Below, piece after piece: positions 23,957 through 32,863 of a DNA stretch of 46,220 nt (positions are counted from its first letter, which is position 1; every line of letters starts with the position of its first letter). The DNA comes from Pseudogracilibacillus auburnensis (lineage in GTDB: Bacteria > Bacillota > Bacilli > Bacillales > Amphibacillaceae), in assembly GCF_003201975.1 (NCBI RefSeq), contig NZ_QJJQ01000025.1, positions 1 through 46,220 on the forward strand, written 5' to 3'. The position numbers and the translations under genes are program-made. The notes beneath the pieces are model-generated. The model was not told where the DNA came from. It searched no databases and saw only the letters and a list, made by a program, of their open reading frames with translations.

Positions 23957-25033
23957 TTATTTTACCGCTAATCCATAATTAGCTACTTCATTGAAAAATT
24001 CATTAAACATATCTAAATCCATTTGTTGTTGTGCATCAGATAAAGCAACTGCTGGGTCTGGGTGCACTTCAGCCATCACACCATCTGCGCCAACTGCAAT
24101 CGCCGCTTTAGCTGTCGGTATTAAAAGGTCTCTTCGCCCAGTAGAGTGGGTGACATCAACAAGAACTGGTAAATGAGTTTCCTGTTTTAAAATAGGCACA
24201 GCAGAAATATCTAGTGTATTTCTTGTTGCTGTTTCATACGTTCTTATTCCACGTTCACATAAGATAATGTTTCCATTGCCTCGTGAAATAATGTATTCGG
24301 CAGCATTAATGAATTCAGCAATCGTTGCGGATAATCCTCTTTTTAAAATAACTGGTTTATTTGCTTCTCCAGCCGTTTTTAATAATTCGAAGTTTTGCAT
24401 GTTTCGTGCTCCGATTTGGATGACATCAATATATTCTTGTGCCGCTTCAATATCTGCCGGATTGACAATTTCACTTACGACAGCTAAATCGTATTCATCA
24501 GCTACTCGTTTTAAAATTTTTAATCCTTCTAATCCTAACCCTTGGAAATCATAAGGAGACGTACGTGGTTTAAATGCACCACCTCTTAGTAACTTTAATC
24601 CTTTTGACTTAATTGCTTCTGCTACACTTGCAACTTGCTCATAGCTTTCAACTGCACAAGGTCCAAAAATGAAATGATTATCCCCGTCTCCAAATTTCAC
24701 ACCTTTAATATCAATAATCGTATCTTCTGCCTTTCGCTTACGAGATACGAGTAATTCTTTTTGCTGATCATCTTCTTGAATTTCTAAGCTCGCTTTAAAA
24801 ATTTCTTTAAATATATGCTCAACCGTTGCATTTTTAAAAGGTCCGTCATTATTACGAATAATATGATTTAACATATCTCTTTCACGGACAGGGTCAAAAC
24901 GTCTTGTACTTTGTTTTCCCTTAATTTCACCAATTTGCTGAACGATTTCGGCTCGTTTGTTAATCAAATCTAGTAATTCTAGATTGAGTGAATCCAGTTG
25001 CTCACGTAGTTCTTGCATAGTTCCATTACTCAT
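23957..25033 (-). CDS. aroA: Bifunctional chorismate mutase / DAHP synthase
   Basis: A 358-residue fusion. Residues 1-90 are an AroQ-type chorismate mutase ([30 protein letters not shown]). Residues about 105-355 are a type I-beta DAHP synthase ([59 protein letters not shown]). It condenses PEP with erythrose-4-P, the first step of aromatic amino-acid synthesis, and the mutase domain gives feedback sensing of chorismate or prephenate in Bacillus. ATG 25033 follows AAGGAGAG. It is immediately upstream of ccpA as in B. subtilis. Some annotations use aroG for the same enzyme. Confidence 0.97.
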   Translation of the reverse strand: MSNGTMQELREQLDSLNLELLDLINKRAEIVQQIGEIKGKQSTRRFDPVRERDMLNHIIRNNDGPFKNATVEHIFKEIFKASLEIQEDDQQKELLVSRKRKAEDTIIDIKGVKFGDGDNHFIFGPCAVESYEQVASVAEAIKSKGLKLLRGGAFKPRTSPYDFQGLGLEGLKILKRVADEYDLAVVSEIVNPADIEAAQEYIDVIQIGARNMQNFELLKTAGEANKPVILKRGLSATIAEFINAAEYIISRGNGNIILCERGIRTYETATRNTLDISAVPILKQETHLPVLVDVTHSTGRRDLLIPTAKAAIAVGADGVMAEVHPDPAVALSDAQQQMDLDMFNEFFNEVANYGLAVK

Positions 25034-25169
25034 TTACGAACGACTCTCCTTCAAGTTTATTAACAATTAGAACAATTATATCTAATATTGTTTTCTTTGT
25101 CACTTTAATGTATATATAATAGAGTATATACTGTTTTTCGCAATTTTTCTAACGAAAGGAAATTACATA

Positions 25170-27296
25170 ATGAATGAACACGTTTTTGCACTTGATATAG
25201 GAACACAATCTGTTACGGGGATCATTTTACAAAAGACAAACGATTCCTATAAAGTAATAGATTTTTGTGTAAGACAACATAAAGAAAGATCAATGTTAGA
25301 TGGACAAATCCAAAACGTTGTTCAAGTTGCAGAAGTAATAACTGAAGTGAAATGTGCTCTTGAAAAAAAGCATGGTCTGTTACAACATGTTTGTGTGGCT
25401 GCCGCGGGTCGTGCGTTAAAAACGATACAAACAGAAAAAAGTATTTCGATAATAGATAAACCAATTACTACCGAAGAAGAAATTAAACATTTAGAGTTAA
25501 GTGCTGTTCAACAAGCACAAGCTCTTTTAGCAAAAGAAAATAAACATAATTTTACCAACTATCATTGTGTAGGTTTTTCCATTTTACATTATAAACTAGA
25601 CGGTGAAAAAATTGGTTCTTTTATCGATCAAGTTGGAAAGGAAGCAACAGTAGAAATTATCGCTACTTTTTTACCGAAAATTGTTGTTGAATCTTTATTA
25701 GCCGCACTTGAACGAGCTGATTTAACGATGGAAGCATTAACATTGGAACCGATTGCTGCTATTCATGTACTTATTCCTGAATCCATGCGGAGATTAAATA
25801 TTGCATTAATTGATATCGGTGCAGGTACGAGCGATATTGCTATTTCAAATGATGGGACAGTTGTGGCTTACGGGATGGTACCAATTGCAGGAGATGAAAT
25901 AACAGAAGCAATAAGTGATCATTACTTACTCGACTTTAAAGTAGCTGAAGAAACAAAGCGGAAAATTATCAATGATCAAGAAGCAACTGTCCACGATATT
26001 TTAGGGTTTGAATCAACCATTACATATGAAGATTTAGTTCCGCAAATTGCAGAAAGTGTCGATCGACTGGCAAATCTATTAGCAACTGAAATACGTCATT
26101 TAAATGCAAAGGCACCACAAGCTGTCATGCTTATCGGTGGTGGAAGTTTAACACCAAAACTAAATGAAAAACTAGCTACTTATTTACAACTTCCTGCAAA
26201 CAGAGTTGCCATGAGAGGAATTGAAGCGATCCAATGTTTAAAATCAAATGAAGGGTTGCCGACTGGGCCAGAATTTGTCACTCCGGTTGGGATAGCGATT
26301 AGTGCAACACAAAATCCACTTCACTATATTACCGTTTACGTCAATGATAAAGTAACGCTTATGTTTGAAACAAAACAATTAACGGTTGGAGATGCCATTA
26401 TTCAAGCCGGAATTGAAGTAAACAAGTATTATGGCAAGATTGGCCTTGCCTCGATTATTACGTTCAATGGGAAAAAAATGACCCTTCGCGGAGAATATGG
26501 TGATCCACCAACTATCTTTGTCAATGATCAAGCTGCCACTGTTGATAGTTTAATAGCTTCAGGTGACAAGATTGTAATCCATAAAGGGAAAGACGGGAAA
26601 AATTCAACTGTTACATTAGAAGAGATCGTAGGCGATATGAAGGAAATACCTTTTACATACAATGATCAGGAATTTGTACTTAAACCTGTTTATCAAGCAA
26701 ATGGTCAAATCGTTGATAAAAATTACCTTGTGCAAGATAAAGATACGATTCATGTCGTCATGGCAAAAACAATTGCTGACTTTTTATCGGAACAAACTCT
26801 ATTGAATGATCAGGAAAAAGAGGATTTTTTTGTTATCGTAAACGAACGAAAAGTAAAATTAGATAAAGGAAGTACAATCATTTTGGTCAATGGAAAACAG
26901 GCTAATATGACTACTTATATTCATGAGGAAGACCAAATAACAATGACCCCATCGGAAAACGTCACGGTAAAAACGTTATTACATCAGCTAGACAAGCAGT
27001 TCGATTATCAGATTCATGTAACATTTAATGGAGAGCCTGTTGAACTAAAGCAAAATCGAATGACGATGATAAGAGATGACCAACCGTTGGAAGAAACGAG
27101 TGAATTACATCATGGGGATCGACTTGTATTAAAGGAAACAAATGTGAGAGCCTTTATCTTTCAAGATATCTTTCGGTATGTCGATATTGACTTATCCCAG
27201 ATAAGAGGAAGCTATAAATTATATAAAAATAATGAGTTGACAACCTTCCATGAAGAAGTCATTCATGGAGATAAGTTGGAAATTGTTTGGGAATAG
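25170..27296 (+). CDS. FtsA-like ATPase with repeated C-terminal domains
   Basis: A 708-residue actin-fold protein of the FtsA/PilM class. Residues 1-370 contain the phosphate-1 loop (ALDIGTQSVTG), an SHS2-type 1C insertion (YHCVGFSILHYKLDGE ... VEIIATFLPKIVVESL), phosphate-2 (IALIDIGAGTSDIAI) and the adenosine motif (VMLIGGGSLTPKL). FtsA proteins usually stop soon after this with an amphipathic tail. Here residues about 385-708 add several successive beta-grasp-like units. Each begins h-x-V-x-x-N-(D/E/G)-x-x-V-x-L, often contains NGK/ANGQ and ends G-D-x-(I/L)-x-(I/V). ATG 25170 follows AAAGGAAA. It is divergent from aroA, and its terminator is now separated from it by an IS256 insertion. A divisome or envelope role is inferred from the fold. 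Confidence 0.85.
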   Translation: MNEHVFALDIGTQSVTGIILQKTNDSYKVIDFCVRQHKERSMLDGQIQNVVQVAEVITEVKCALEKKHGLLQHVCVAAAGRALKTIQTEKSISIIDKPITTEEEIKHLELSAVQQAQALLAKENKHNFTNYHCVGFSILHYKLDGEKIGSFIDQVGKEATVEIIATFLPKIVVESLLAALERADLTMEALTLEPIAAIHVLIPESMRRLNIALIDIGAGTSDIAISNDGTVVAYGMVPIAGDEITEAISDHYLLDFKVAEETKRKIINDQEATVHDILGFESTITYEDLVPQIAESVDRLANLLATEIRHLNAKAPQAVMLIGGGSLTPKLNEKLATYLQLPANRVAMRGIEAIQCLKSNEGLPTGPEFVTPVGIAISATQNPLHYITVYVNDKVTLMFETKQLTVGDAIIQAGIEVNKYYGKIGLASIITFNGKKMTLRGEYGDPPTIFVNDQAATVDSLIASGDKIVIHKGKDGKNSTVTLEEIVGDMKEIPFTYNDQEFVLKPVYQANGQIVDKNYLVQDKDTIHVVMAKTIADFLSEQTLLNDQEKEDFFVIVNERKVKLDKGSTIILVNGKQANMTTYIHEEDQITMTPSENVTVKTLLHQLDKQFDYQIHVTFNGEPVELKQNRMTMIRDDQPLEETSELHHGDRLVLKETNVRAFIFQDIFRYVDIDLSQIRGSYKLYKNNELTTFHEEVIHGDKLEIVWE

Positions 27297-27371
27297 TTTT
27301 TGCAAGATGATCGAAAAGAATTGTCCTCCTAACCCTTTTGGGGGAAACTTCTACCTCAAGATGGAAAAGAT

Positions 27372-28755
27372 GGGTTTGTCAAATAAAGTGTGTAAGTTTC
27401 AATTTACTCATGATATTTTAACACCCTATCTTTTAGCTCATCATGAAGGAGAAGTTGGTTCATAACCATTGCCCAGTTTTGAATGTGTCCACCTTCCCAT
27501 TTGGTTTCAAGTTCTTTTATTCGTAAAAATAATACTTTTAATAGAGCGTTCTCGTTAGGGAATGCTCCTTTTTTAGTTATTTTTCTAAAGCTGGCATGGA
27601 TACTTTCTACTGCATTCGTTGTGTACATCACTTTACGAATCGCACTTCCATAATCATAAAGTTGCTCGATATGGTTGAAGTTTCTTGTCCAAACGTCAAT
27701 AGCCCCTGAGTATGAAGCCCATTGTTGTTTAAAGGATTCGAAAGCACTTAGGCAAGCCTTGAGGCTTGGTGCACCATAGACTTTCTTTAAGGCCTTGGTG
27801 AATGCTTTATAATCTTTACTAGGAACATATTTGATGGAGTTGCGAATCAAATGAACCACACATCGTTGTACGATGATATCTGGGAAAATAGCACGTGCTC
27901 CTTCTTCCAAACCACTCACTCCATCCATAGAGATAAAGAAAATATCTTCAACTCCTCTCGCTTTGATTTCATCAAAAATCTGCATCCATTTATGCTTACT
28001 CTCTGTTTCATTGAGCCACAATCCAAGGATTTCTTTATGGCCCTGAGTGGTGTATCCTAAAATCGTATAGACGGCATATTTTCTTGTTTCATATTCATTG
28101 CGAATCGTTGTATACATACAGTCTACAAAAACAAAGGCATAACAGTTACTTAAAGGTCTCGTTTGCCATTCATCCAGTTCAGGAAGAACTTGATCCGTAA
28201 TATCAGACACCATTTCGTGAGATACCGAAAAGCCATAGATATCTTCAATCGTTGAAGAAATATCCCGTTGCGACATCCCGCGTGCATACATGGAGATTAC
28301 TTTATTTTCGATCGCCGAAACGTCCTTTTTCCGTTTCGGTATCAGTTCCGGATTAAAAGAACCGTCGCGATCTCGTGGCACCTTGATATTCACTTCACCG
28401 GAGCTCGTTTTGATGGTCTTCTTTCCATAACCATTTCGTCTATTCTCCGTCTCTTTTTCTTCTTTATCATTCGATTCATAGCCTAAATGAGTTACCATTT
28501 CTCCTTTTAACATTGCTTCAAACATAGGTCCAAATATATCTTTAAGTGCATTCTGCATATCTTCTACGGTCTCTGGTTGGTAGTTTTCTAGAATTTGTTT
28601 CGCTAATTCAGCTGATTTCTGATCACGCTTTGATTGAGTCAATAGAATAACCTCCCAATTGTTTTGTATTTATTCTAACAATAAAATAGTAAAAAAATAA
28701 ACTGTGAAGTAAGAGCCGTACGCTCTCTTACTTACACAGTTTATTTTACACTCCC
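27372..28755 (-). mobile_element. IS256-family insertion sequence (complete)
   Basis: A 1384 bp element bounded by imperfect 25 bp terminal inverted repeats (27372-27396 and 28731-28755, about 21 of 25 bases matching) with the shared core AAATAAA-x-TGTGTAAG. AAAAGAT flanks both sides (27365-27371 and 28757-28763), giving an apparent 7-8 bp target duplication. It contains one intact transposase gene. A strong subterminal hairpin (about 28702-28740, ACTGTG...CACAGT with AAGTAAGAG/CTCTTACTT arms) precedes the right repeat. It lies between the ftsA-like gene and its terminator. Confidence 0.93.
27404..28642 (-). CDS. IS256-family (Mutator-type) transposase
   Basis: A 412-residue DDE transposase. 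TTG 28642 is the start, 8 nt after GGGAGG. The N-terminal MVTHLGYESNDKEEK and RRNGYGKKTIKTSSGEV blocks are family hallmarks. The catalytic region contains AFVFVDCMYTTIR (first Asp), FFISMDGVSGLEEGARAIFPD (second Asp) and VMYTTNAVESIHASFRK (Glu), followed by GAFPNENALLKVLFL. It excises and circularises the element by copy-out/paste-in transposition (family knowledge). The reading frame is intact and the ends are present, so the element may still be active. Confidence 0.95.
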   Translation of the reverse strand: MTQSKRDQKSAELAKQILENYQPETVEDMQNALKDIFGPMFEAMLKGEMVTHLGYESNDKEEKETENRRNGYGKKTIKTSSGEVNIKVPRDRDGSFNPELIPKRKKDVSAIENKVISMYARGMSQRDISSTIEDIYGFSVSHEMVSDITDQVLPELDEWQTRPLSNCYAFVFVDCMYTTIRNEYETRKYAVYTILGYTTQGHKEILGLWLNETESKHKWMQIFDEIKARGVEDIFFISMDGVSGLEEGARAIFPDIIVQRCVVHLIRNSIKYVPSKDYKAFTKALKKVYGAPSLKACLSAFESFKQQWASYSGAIDVWTRNFNHIEQLYDYGSAIRKVMYTTNAVESIHASFRKITKKGAFPNENALLKVLFLRIKELETKWEGGHIQNWAMVMNQLLLHDELKDRVLKYHE

Positions 28756-28794
28756 TAAAAGATCGGGAGGGAAAAATTCTGATGGCCCCAAACC

Positions 28795-28836
28795 AAAAAG
28801 CTTGTAGTAGCCAATTCGACTTCTACAAGCTTTTTT
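28795..28836. terminator. Bidirectional terminator (ftsA-like / ytxH)
   Basis: AAAAAGCTTGTAG and CTACAAGCTTTTT form a 13 bp stem around a 15 nt loop, with A and T runs on both sides. It originally served the ftsA-like gene from the left and ytxGH from the right. The IS256 insertion now lies between it and the ftsA-like gene. Confidence 0.92.
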
Positions 28837-28847
28837 ATTTAACCAAT

Positions 28848-29330
28848 TTAACTTTCGCTTTTTACTTCTTCTTTCACATCTTCTATTTCTGCTTGAACTT
28901 CTTCTTTTGTATCTTTTCGTAATTCTTTTGCCTTTTGTGAAACTTCTTTTACCGTACTTTTCGTTTTTTCCGATACATCTTTTGCAAGATCTTTCGTTTT
29001 TTCACCTACATCTTGGGCAAAATCAACTGTTTTTTCAGTAACTTCTTTTGTCAGTTTTGACGTTGAATCAACTGCTTTTTTAGTAAGTTCGGATCCTTTT
29101 TCTTTTAGTTCAGAACCTTTGACCTTAACTTTTTCTGTATACACACTTCCTTTTTCTTGTGCAATTTCTTTTAGCTCGTCAGCTTTTTCAAGTGCCTGTC
29201 TAGCCCCTTTGTTGATGTCTTGACGTAATTCTCTTCCAGGTTTAGGGGCGAATACTAACGCTAATGTGGCACCGACAACACTTCCAATGATTGTACCTAA
29301 TAAAAAACCTTTGTTGTTGTTCTCTTCCAT
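28848..29330 (-). CDS. ytxH: YtxH family general stress protein
   Basis: A 160-residue protein. An N-terminal membrane-type segment with the YtxH signature (GFLLGTIIGSVVGATLALVF, then APKPGRELRQDI) is followed by about 125 residues of Lys/Glu/Val-rich helix. The helix has repeated 11-residue-like units (TEKTVDFAQDVGEKTKDLAK, SEKTKSTVKEVS), resembling LEA-type desiccation proteins. It is probably membrane-anchored or associated. ATG 29330 follows AGGGAGG. It lies 18 bp after ytxG and shares its SigB-type promoter. B. subtilis ytxG-ytxH-ytxJ is a SigB/SigH stress operon; no ytxJ is present here. Confidence 0.9.
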   Translation of the reverse strand: MEENNNKGFLLGTIIGSVVGATLALVFAPKPGRELRQDINKGARQALEKADELKEIAQEKGSVYTEKVKVKGSELKEKGSELTKKAVDSTSKLTKEVTEKTVDFAQDVGEKTKDLAKDVSEKTKSTVKEVSQKAKELRKDTKEEVQAEIEDVKEEVKSES

Positions 29331-29348
29331 TATTAAACCCTCCCTAAG

Positions 29349-29753
29349 TTATTTTTTTCTGTTTTTCCAAACATTATAAATGGCTGTGCTCCACTTAACT
29401 GCTTCTGTCGCTTTTTCGACGTCTTGATCTGCAGATACGGAAACGCTAGTGGATAATTTTTTTACAGAATGTGTTAAATGATTGAATGAATCCCCTATTT
29501 CTTGAATTCCATCAAATACGCTGTTTAGTTTTGAGACTTTATGATTGACATCTTCTGCCAAATCATTTGTTTTTTGAAGTAACAATGTCGTCTCCGTTGT
29601 AATTCCTTCCATTTGTTTATTTACATCTGCCAATGTATCTGCAACATTGTTTAAAGTACGTTTTGTTGCTAAAAGTGTTTGGGCTAAATAAAAGACTAAT
29701 ACGGCAAATGCAACTGCTACGATAATTGCTGCAATCGTTAATCCGGCACTCAT
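29349..29753 (-). CDS. ytxG: YtxG (DUF948) general stress protein
   Basis: A 134-residue DUF948 protein. One N-terminal membrane helix (LTIAAIIVAVAFAVLVFYLA) is followed by a long amphipathic heptad-type helix with many Asn/Asp/Leu positions (KTNDLAEDVNHKVSKLNSVF). It ends in a short basic segment (VKWSTAIYNVWKNRKK). ATG 29753 follows GAGGAG. It is the first gene of the ytxGH operon, with a near-consensus SigB promoter about 70 bp upstream. The molecular role is unknown; general stress induction is known for the B. subtilis homologue. Confidence 0.9.
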   Translation of the reverse strand: MSAGLTIAAIIVAVAFAVLVFYLAQTLLATKRTLNNVADTLADVNKQMEGITTETTLLLQKTNDLAEDVNHKVSKLNSVFDGIQEIGDSFNHLTHSVKKLSTSVSVSADQDVEKATEAVKWSTAIYNVWKNRKK

Positions 29754-29822
29754 AATTGGTCAACTCCTCTTTCTTTATCTTTTCATAAATCATAGGTATA
29801 TATTACTTGTTTTTTAATAACA

Positions 29823-29847
29823 ATACCCATTACTAAATAGAGTAAAC
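29823..29847 (-). promoter_or_regulatory. SigB-type promoter of ytxGH
   Basis: On the minus strand GTTTAC is followed after 13 nt by GGGTAT. This is one base from the SigB consensus GTTTAA-N13-15-GGGTAT, with ideal spacing. It sits upstream of ytxG, whose B. subtilis homologue is SigB-controlled. A plausible SigA promoter (TTGTCA-N17-TATAGG) lies about 40 bp further upstream, 29870-29898. Confidence 0.85.
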
Positions 29848-30020
29848 ATTTTTCAACTTATCCCTATATACATACTAGCTTATTTTGACAATTTTTTTCA
29901 AATAAATCGAAAAAATAATTAAGATCTTTTACCTTTTTGACAGAAAGGTAAACTTCCTACGCTTATTTTATTCCAAAAGTGAAATTTCAATCATAAAATG
30001 TTTGTCCAAAATAAAAACGA

Positions 30021-30140
30021 TTAGAAAACTTGGCATTCGTAAAGCCTGTAACGGCGAGTCCTTGCTGTACTTTACGACGTTACAATGTTTAACACGACAA
30101 GTAATTGCAGTCGCAACGCTTTTCGATGGGACGAGCGGAA
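30021..30140. repeat. Dispersed intergenic repeat, copy B
   Basis: It lies in the 480 bp gap between ytxG and murC. TTAGAAAACTTGGCATTCG (30021-30039) matches copy A at 9605. GTAATTGCAGTCGCAA (30100-30115) matches copy E, and GCTTTTCGATGGGACGAGC (30118-30136) is the inverse of GCTCATCCCATCGAAAAGC at 9482-9500. It thus joins both modules of the family in one copy. It is non-coding. Confidence 0.65.
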
Positions 30141-30178
30141 GCAGTAGTAAGTTTAATACTTTTTACTTGTTAACATAA

Positions 30179-30211
30179 AAGTGTTTACATAGCCAATCTA
30201 TGCAAACACTT
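30179..30211 (-). terminator. Intrinsic terminator of murC
   Basis: On the minus strand AAGTGTTTGCATAG pairs with CTATGTAAACACTT (one wobble) around a 5 nt loop and is followed by TTATG. It lies 22 bp after the murC stop. Confidence 0.88.
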
Positions 30212-30232
30212 CTTCCCTTAACGCTAAGATGT

Positions 30233-31564
30233 TTAACTACTTTTACTTTCTTTTTGTTCCGATAAGCCAAGTTCTACACTTTGTTCATATGCAGACTGAA
30301 ATTTTTGTATATCCCCAGCTCCCATAAAAATAAGAACACTATCAGCAAATTGCTGTAAAACCGATACATTTTCCAATGTTAATAAAGTACTTCCTTCTAC
30401 TTTATTTAATAGGTCATTAATCGTTAAATCCCCCGATGATTCACGAGCGGAAGAAAATATATCACATAAAAATACGTAGTCCGCATTGTCGAGGCTTTCA
30501 GCAAATTCATTTAAAAATGTTTTTGTTCGTGTAAATGTATGTGGTTGAAAAACGGCAATCACCGACTTATCAGGATACTTCTTCCTTGCCGAATCAATCG
30601 TAACCGTAACTTCAATTGGATGGTGTGCATAATCATCAATAATAATTTGGTTACCAATTTGCTTTTCGGAAAAACGGCGTTTTACCCCACCAAAAGTGCT
30701 TAAATGATGCATTACTTTCCTATCCATTTCTTCATAATGACAAAAAGCAATCACAGCTAACGCATTTAAAATATGGTGGTTTCCATACATTGGAATATGA
30801 AAAGTATCGTAGTACGTATTTCGTACAAAGACATCGAATTGTGTGCCATTTTTCGTTACTTGAATATTATTTGCTTGAAAATCATTCGTTGATGAAAAGC
30901 CATAATAAATAATTGGCACTTTTGTTTGTAAATGTTGCAAATGCTCATCTTCTCCACAAGCAATAATTCCTTTTTTCACTTGATCTGCCATCGATTGAAA
31001 TGCATTGAAAACATCTTCTACATCGGCAAAATAATCAGGATGATCAAAATCGATATTCGTAATCACTGCGTAATCAGGACTATAATGTAGGAAGTGACGT
31101 TTATATTCACATGCTTCGAATACGAAGTAATCACTATTTTCATGTCCTTTTCCAGTTCCATCACCTATTAAATAGGAGGTTGGATAGCTTTCCTCCAGTA
31201 CATGTGATAATAGACCTGTTGTGGACGTTTTTCCATGTGAGCCTGTAATCGCAATACTTGTATACTTTTTTGCCCATTGACCGAGAAATTCATGGTATTT
31301 GTAAAAAGTTAATCCCAATTCTCTTGCCCGTTTTATTTCAATATGATCGTCTGAAAAAGCATTTCCAGCGATAATAATTTGATCTTCTTTAATATTGTCA
31401 CTTGAAAATGGTAAAATGGAAATTCCTTTTTTCTCTACTTCTTCTTGTGTAAAAAAATATTTATCTACATCTGAACCTTGTACCTTTTCCCCTGAATCAT
31501 GAAGAATTTGGGCTAAAGCACTCATTCCAGTTCCTTTAATACCAATAAAATGGTAAGTTGTCAT
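30233..31564 (-). CDS. murC: UDP-N-acetylmuramate--L-alanine ligase
   Basis: A 443-residue Mur ligase that adds L-Ala to UDP-MurNAc with ATP in the cytoplasm, the first amino-acid addition to the peptidoglycan stem. ATG 31564 follows GGAGG; the longer frame to 31582 lacks a site. It shows the N-terminal Rossmann loop [16 protein letters not shown] (MurC-type rather than Mpl), the ATP loop [24 protein letters not shown], and the C-terminal [14 protein letters not shown]. It is followed by its own terminator. In B. subtilis murC also lies next to sftA; here a nicotinate phosphoribosyltransferase gene sits between them. Confidence 0.96.
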   Translation of the reverse strand: MTTYHFIGIKGTGMSALAQILHDSGEKVQGSDVDKYFFTQEEVEKKGISILPFSSDNIKEDQIIIAGNAFSDDHIEIKRARELGLTFYKYHEFLGQWAKKYTSIAITGSHGKTSTTGLLSHVLEESYPTSYLIGDGTGKGHENSDYFVFEACEYKRHFLHYSPDYAVITNIDFDHPDYFADVEDVFNAFQSMADQVKKGIIACGEDEHLQHLQTKVPIIYYGFSSTNDFQANNIQVTKNGTQFDVFVRNTYYDTFHIPMYGNHHILNALAVIAFCHYEEMDRKVMHHLSTFGGVKRRFSEKQIGNQIIIDDYAHHPIEVTVTIDSARKKYPDKSVIAVFQPHTFTRTKTFLNEFAESLDNADYVFLCDIFSSARESSGDLTINDLLNKVEGSTLLTLENVSVLQQFADSVLIFMGAGDIQKFQSAYEQSVELGLSEQKESKSS

Positions 31565-31655
31565 AACAAACCTCCAAAACATATAAAGAACGTAACATAA
31601 AATATAGTCAAAACACCTAGTGTTTTTTATTGACTAATATCATTGTTTTTATTCT

Positions 31656-32789
31656 TTATTGACTTTCATTTCTCAAATTTAGTTTTTTTTCATATCTAAC
31701 TTCTTCTAATCGCGGATTTGGACGAAATTTTCTACCTTCTTTTGCTGAATGTGATCCATTTAATAATACATTATCCCCAGTAAAGCCAATATTAATTTTT
31801 AATAAGCTACTACCGATTCCATACATATCAACGGGAACATTCTTGCTTTCAAAATAGGCGATTTTCTTTTCCGTAAATCCGCCACTTGCAACAATTTTTA
31901 CAAATTCAAAACCTTCTTCATCTAAAGCTTTTCGTAAGGCAAAAATTAATTCAGGATTGACACCACGAGGATCAAAAGTACCCATTAAATGATGGTTTCT
32001 TAAAAAATATTTGTCTACTAATGTACGTGATGTATCTACACGAACTGCTTTTAATGTCTTACCAAATTCTCGTGCGACTTTAAGTGAATCTGTAATCACA
32101 TCATTATTATAATCGACAAGTGCCATCAAGTCATCTTCTGGAAACATTTCGTGGTAGGCTTTTGATGCGGCGATAATATCACCGCGAAACATTTGGATTA
32201 ATGCATGTGGCATCGTCCCCATGCCTTCTTTCCCCCACCATTCATTCATTGCATGAGTCGCTTGCGCTGTCGATCCGCCAATAAATGCCGCATAGCCATC
32301 CCCTGCTTGCTGTGTATAATGGTCATCCCGGTCTCCCATAAAGATTACCGGTTTCTGTTTTCCAGATGACCTTGCTGCTTTTACCACATTATATACATTT
32401 GTAGCAACAGAGGTTCTTCGTGACAAAATCCCATCAATAATCCCTTCTAAAAAGCCAAAGTATTGATATGGTCCCGTAACCGTTAGTACAGATTCAAATG
32501 GTTTTATTTTATCGCCATCTTTTAACGATTTTATTTCCAGTTGTTCAGGGTGTTCTGCAAACGTATGTATTAATGCAATCACTTCATCTGTTCCACAAAG
32601 AACCGCTTCTTCTTTTTGAAAAAATTGCATGGTCACTATATTATGTGGTAACTTTTTTTCAACGATCTCTCTTGTTTTTAAAAAGTATACCGCTGAGAAC
32701 CAACCTTCTCCAATACGTTTATCAAATTTGAAGGTACGATTTGTTAAACGGCTTATTTTCCCTTGTAATTTCTGTTCTATTTCTTTCAT
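31656..32789 (-). CDS. Nicotinate phosphoribosyltransferase
   Basis: A 377-residue phosphoribosyltransferase of the short nicotinate type (NAD salvage: nicotinate + PRPP + ATP to nicotinate mononucleotide). Supporting segments are VTGPYQYFGFLEGIIDGILS, RRTSVATNVY, GTMPHALIQMF, VRVDTSRTL and ASGGFTEKKI, and the TIM-barrel-like end GIGSSLL. ATG 32789 follows AAGGAG. It lies between sftA and murC on the same strand with a gap of about 74 bp on the sftA side. It is shorter than the classic PncB of about 490 residues; assignment to nicotinate rather than quinolinate rests on the SGGF and RRTSVA motifs. Confidence 0.85.
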   Translation of the reverse strand: MKEIEQKLQGKISRLTNRTFKFDKRIGEGWFSAVYFLKTREIVEKKLPHNIVTMQFFQKEEAVLCGTDEVIALIHTFAEHPEQLEIKSLKDGDKIKPFESVLTVTGPYQYFGFLEGIIDGILSRRTSVATNVYNVVKAARSSGKQKPVIFMGDRDDHYTQQAGDGYAAFIGGSTAQATHAMNEWWGKEGMGTMPHALIQMFRGDIIAASKAYHEMFPEDDLMALVDYNNDVITDSLKVAREFGKTLKAVRVDTSRTLVDKYFLRNHHLMGTFDPRGVNPELIFALRKALDEEGFEFVKIVASGGFTEKKIAYFESKNVPVDMYGIGSSLLKINIGFTGDNVLLNGSHSAKEGRKFRPNPRLEEVRYEKKLNLRNESQ

Positions 32790-32863
32790 AAAAGGAGCTC
32801 CTTGCTTTCATCTCATTTTCTAAAGGATAAGCTAACTGTCTTTTTATCCTCTCGTTTTCACCT

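Noticed and set aside
27250-27465. 71-codon plus-strand ORF across the left IS256 end
   Set aside because: It begins inside the ftsA-like gene in another frame and runs into the IS; an artefact of the insertion.
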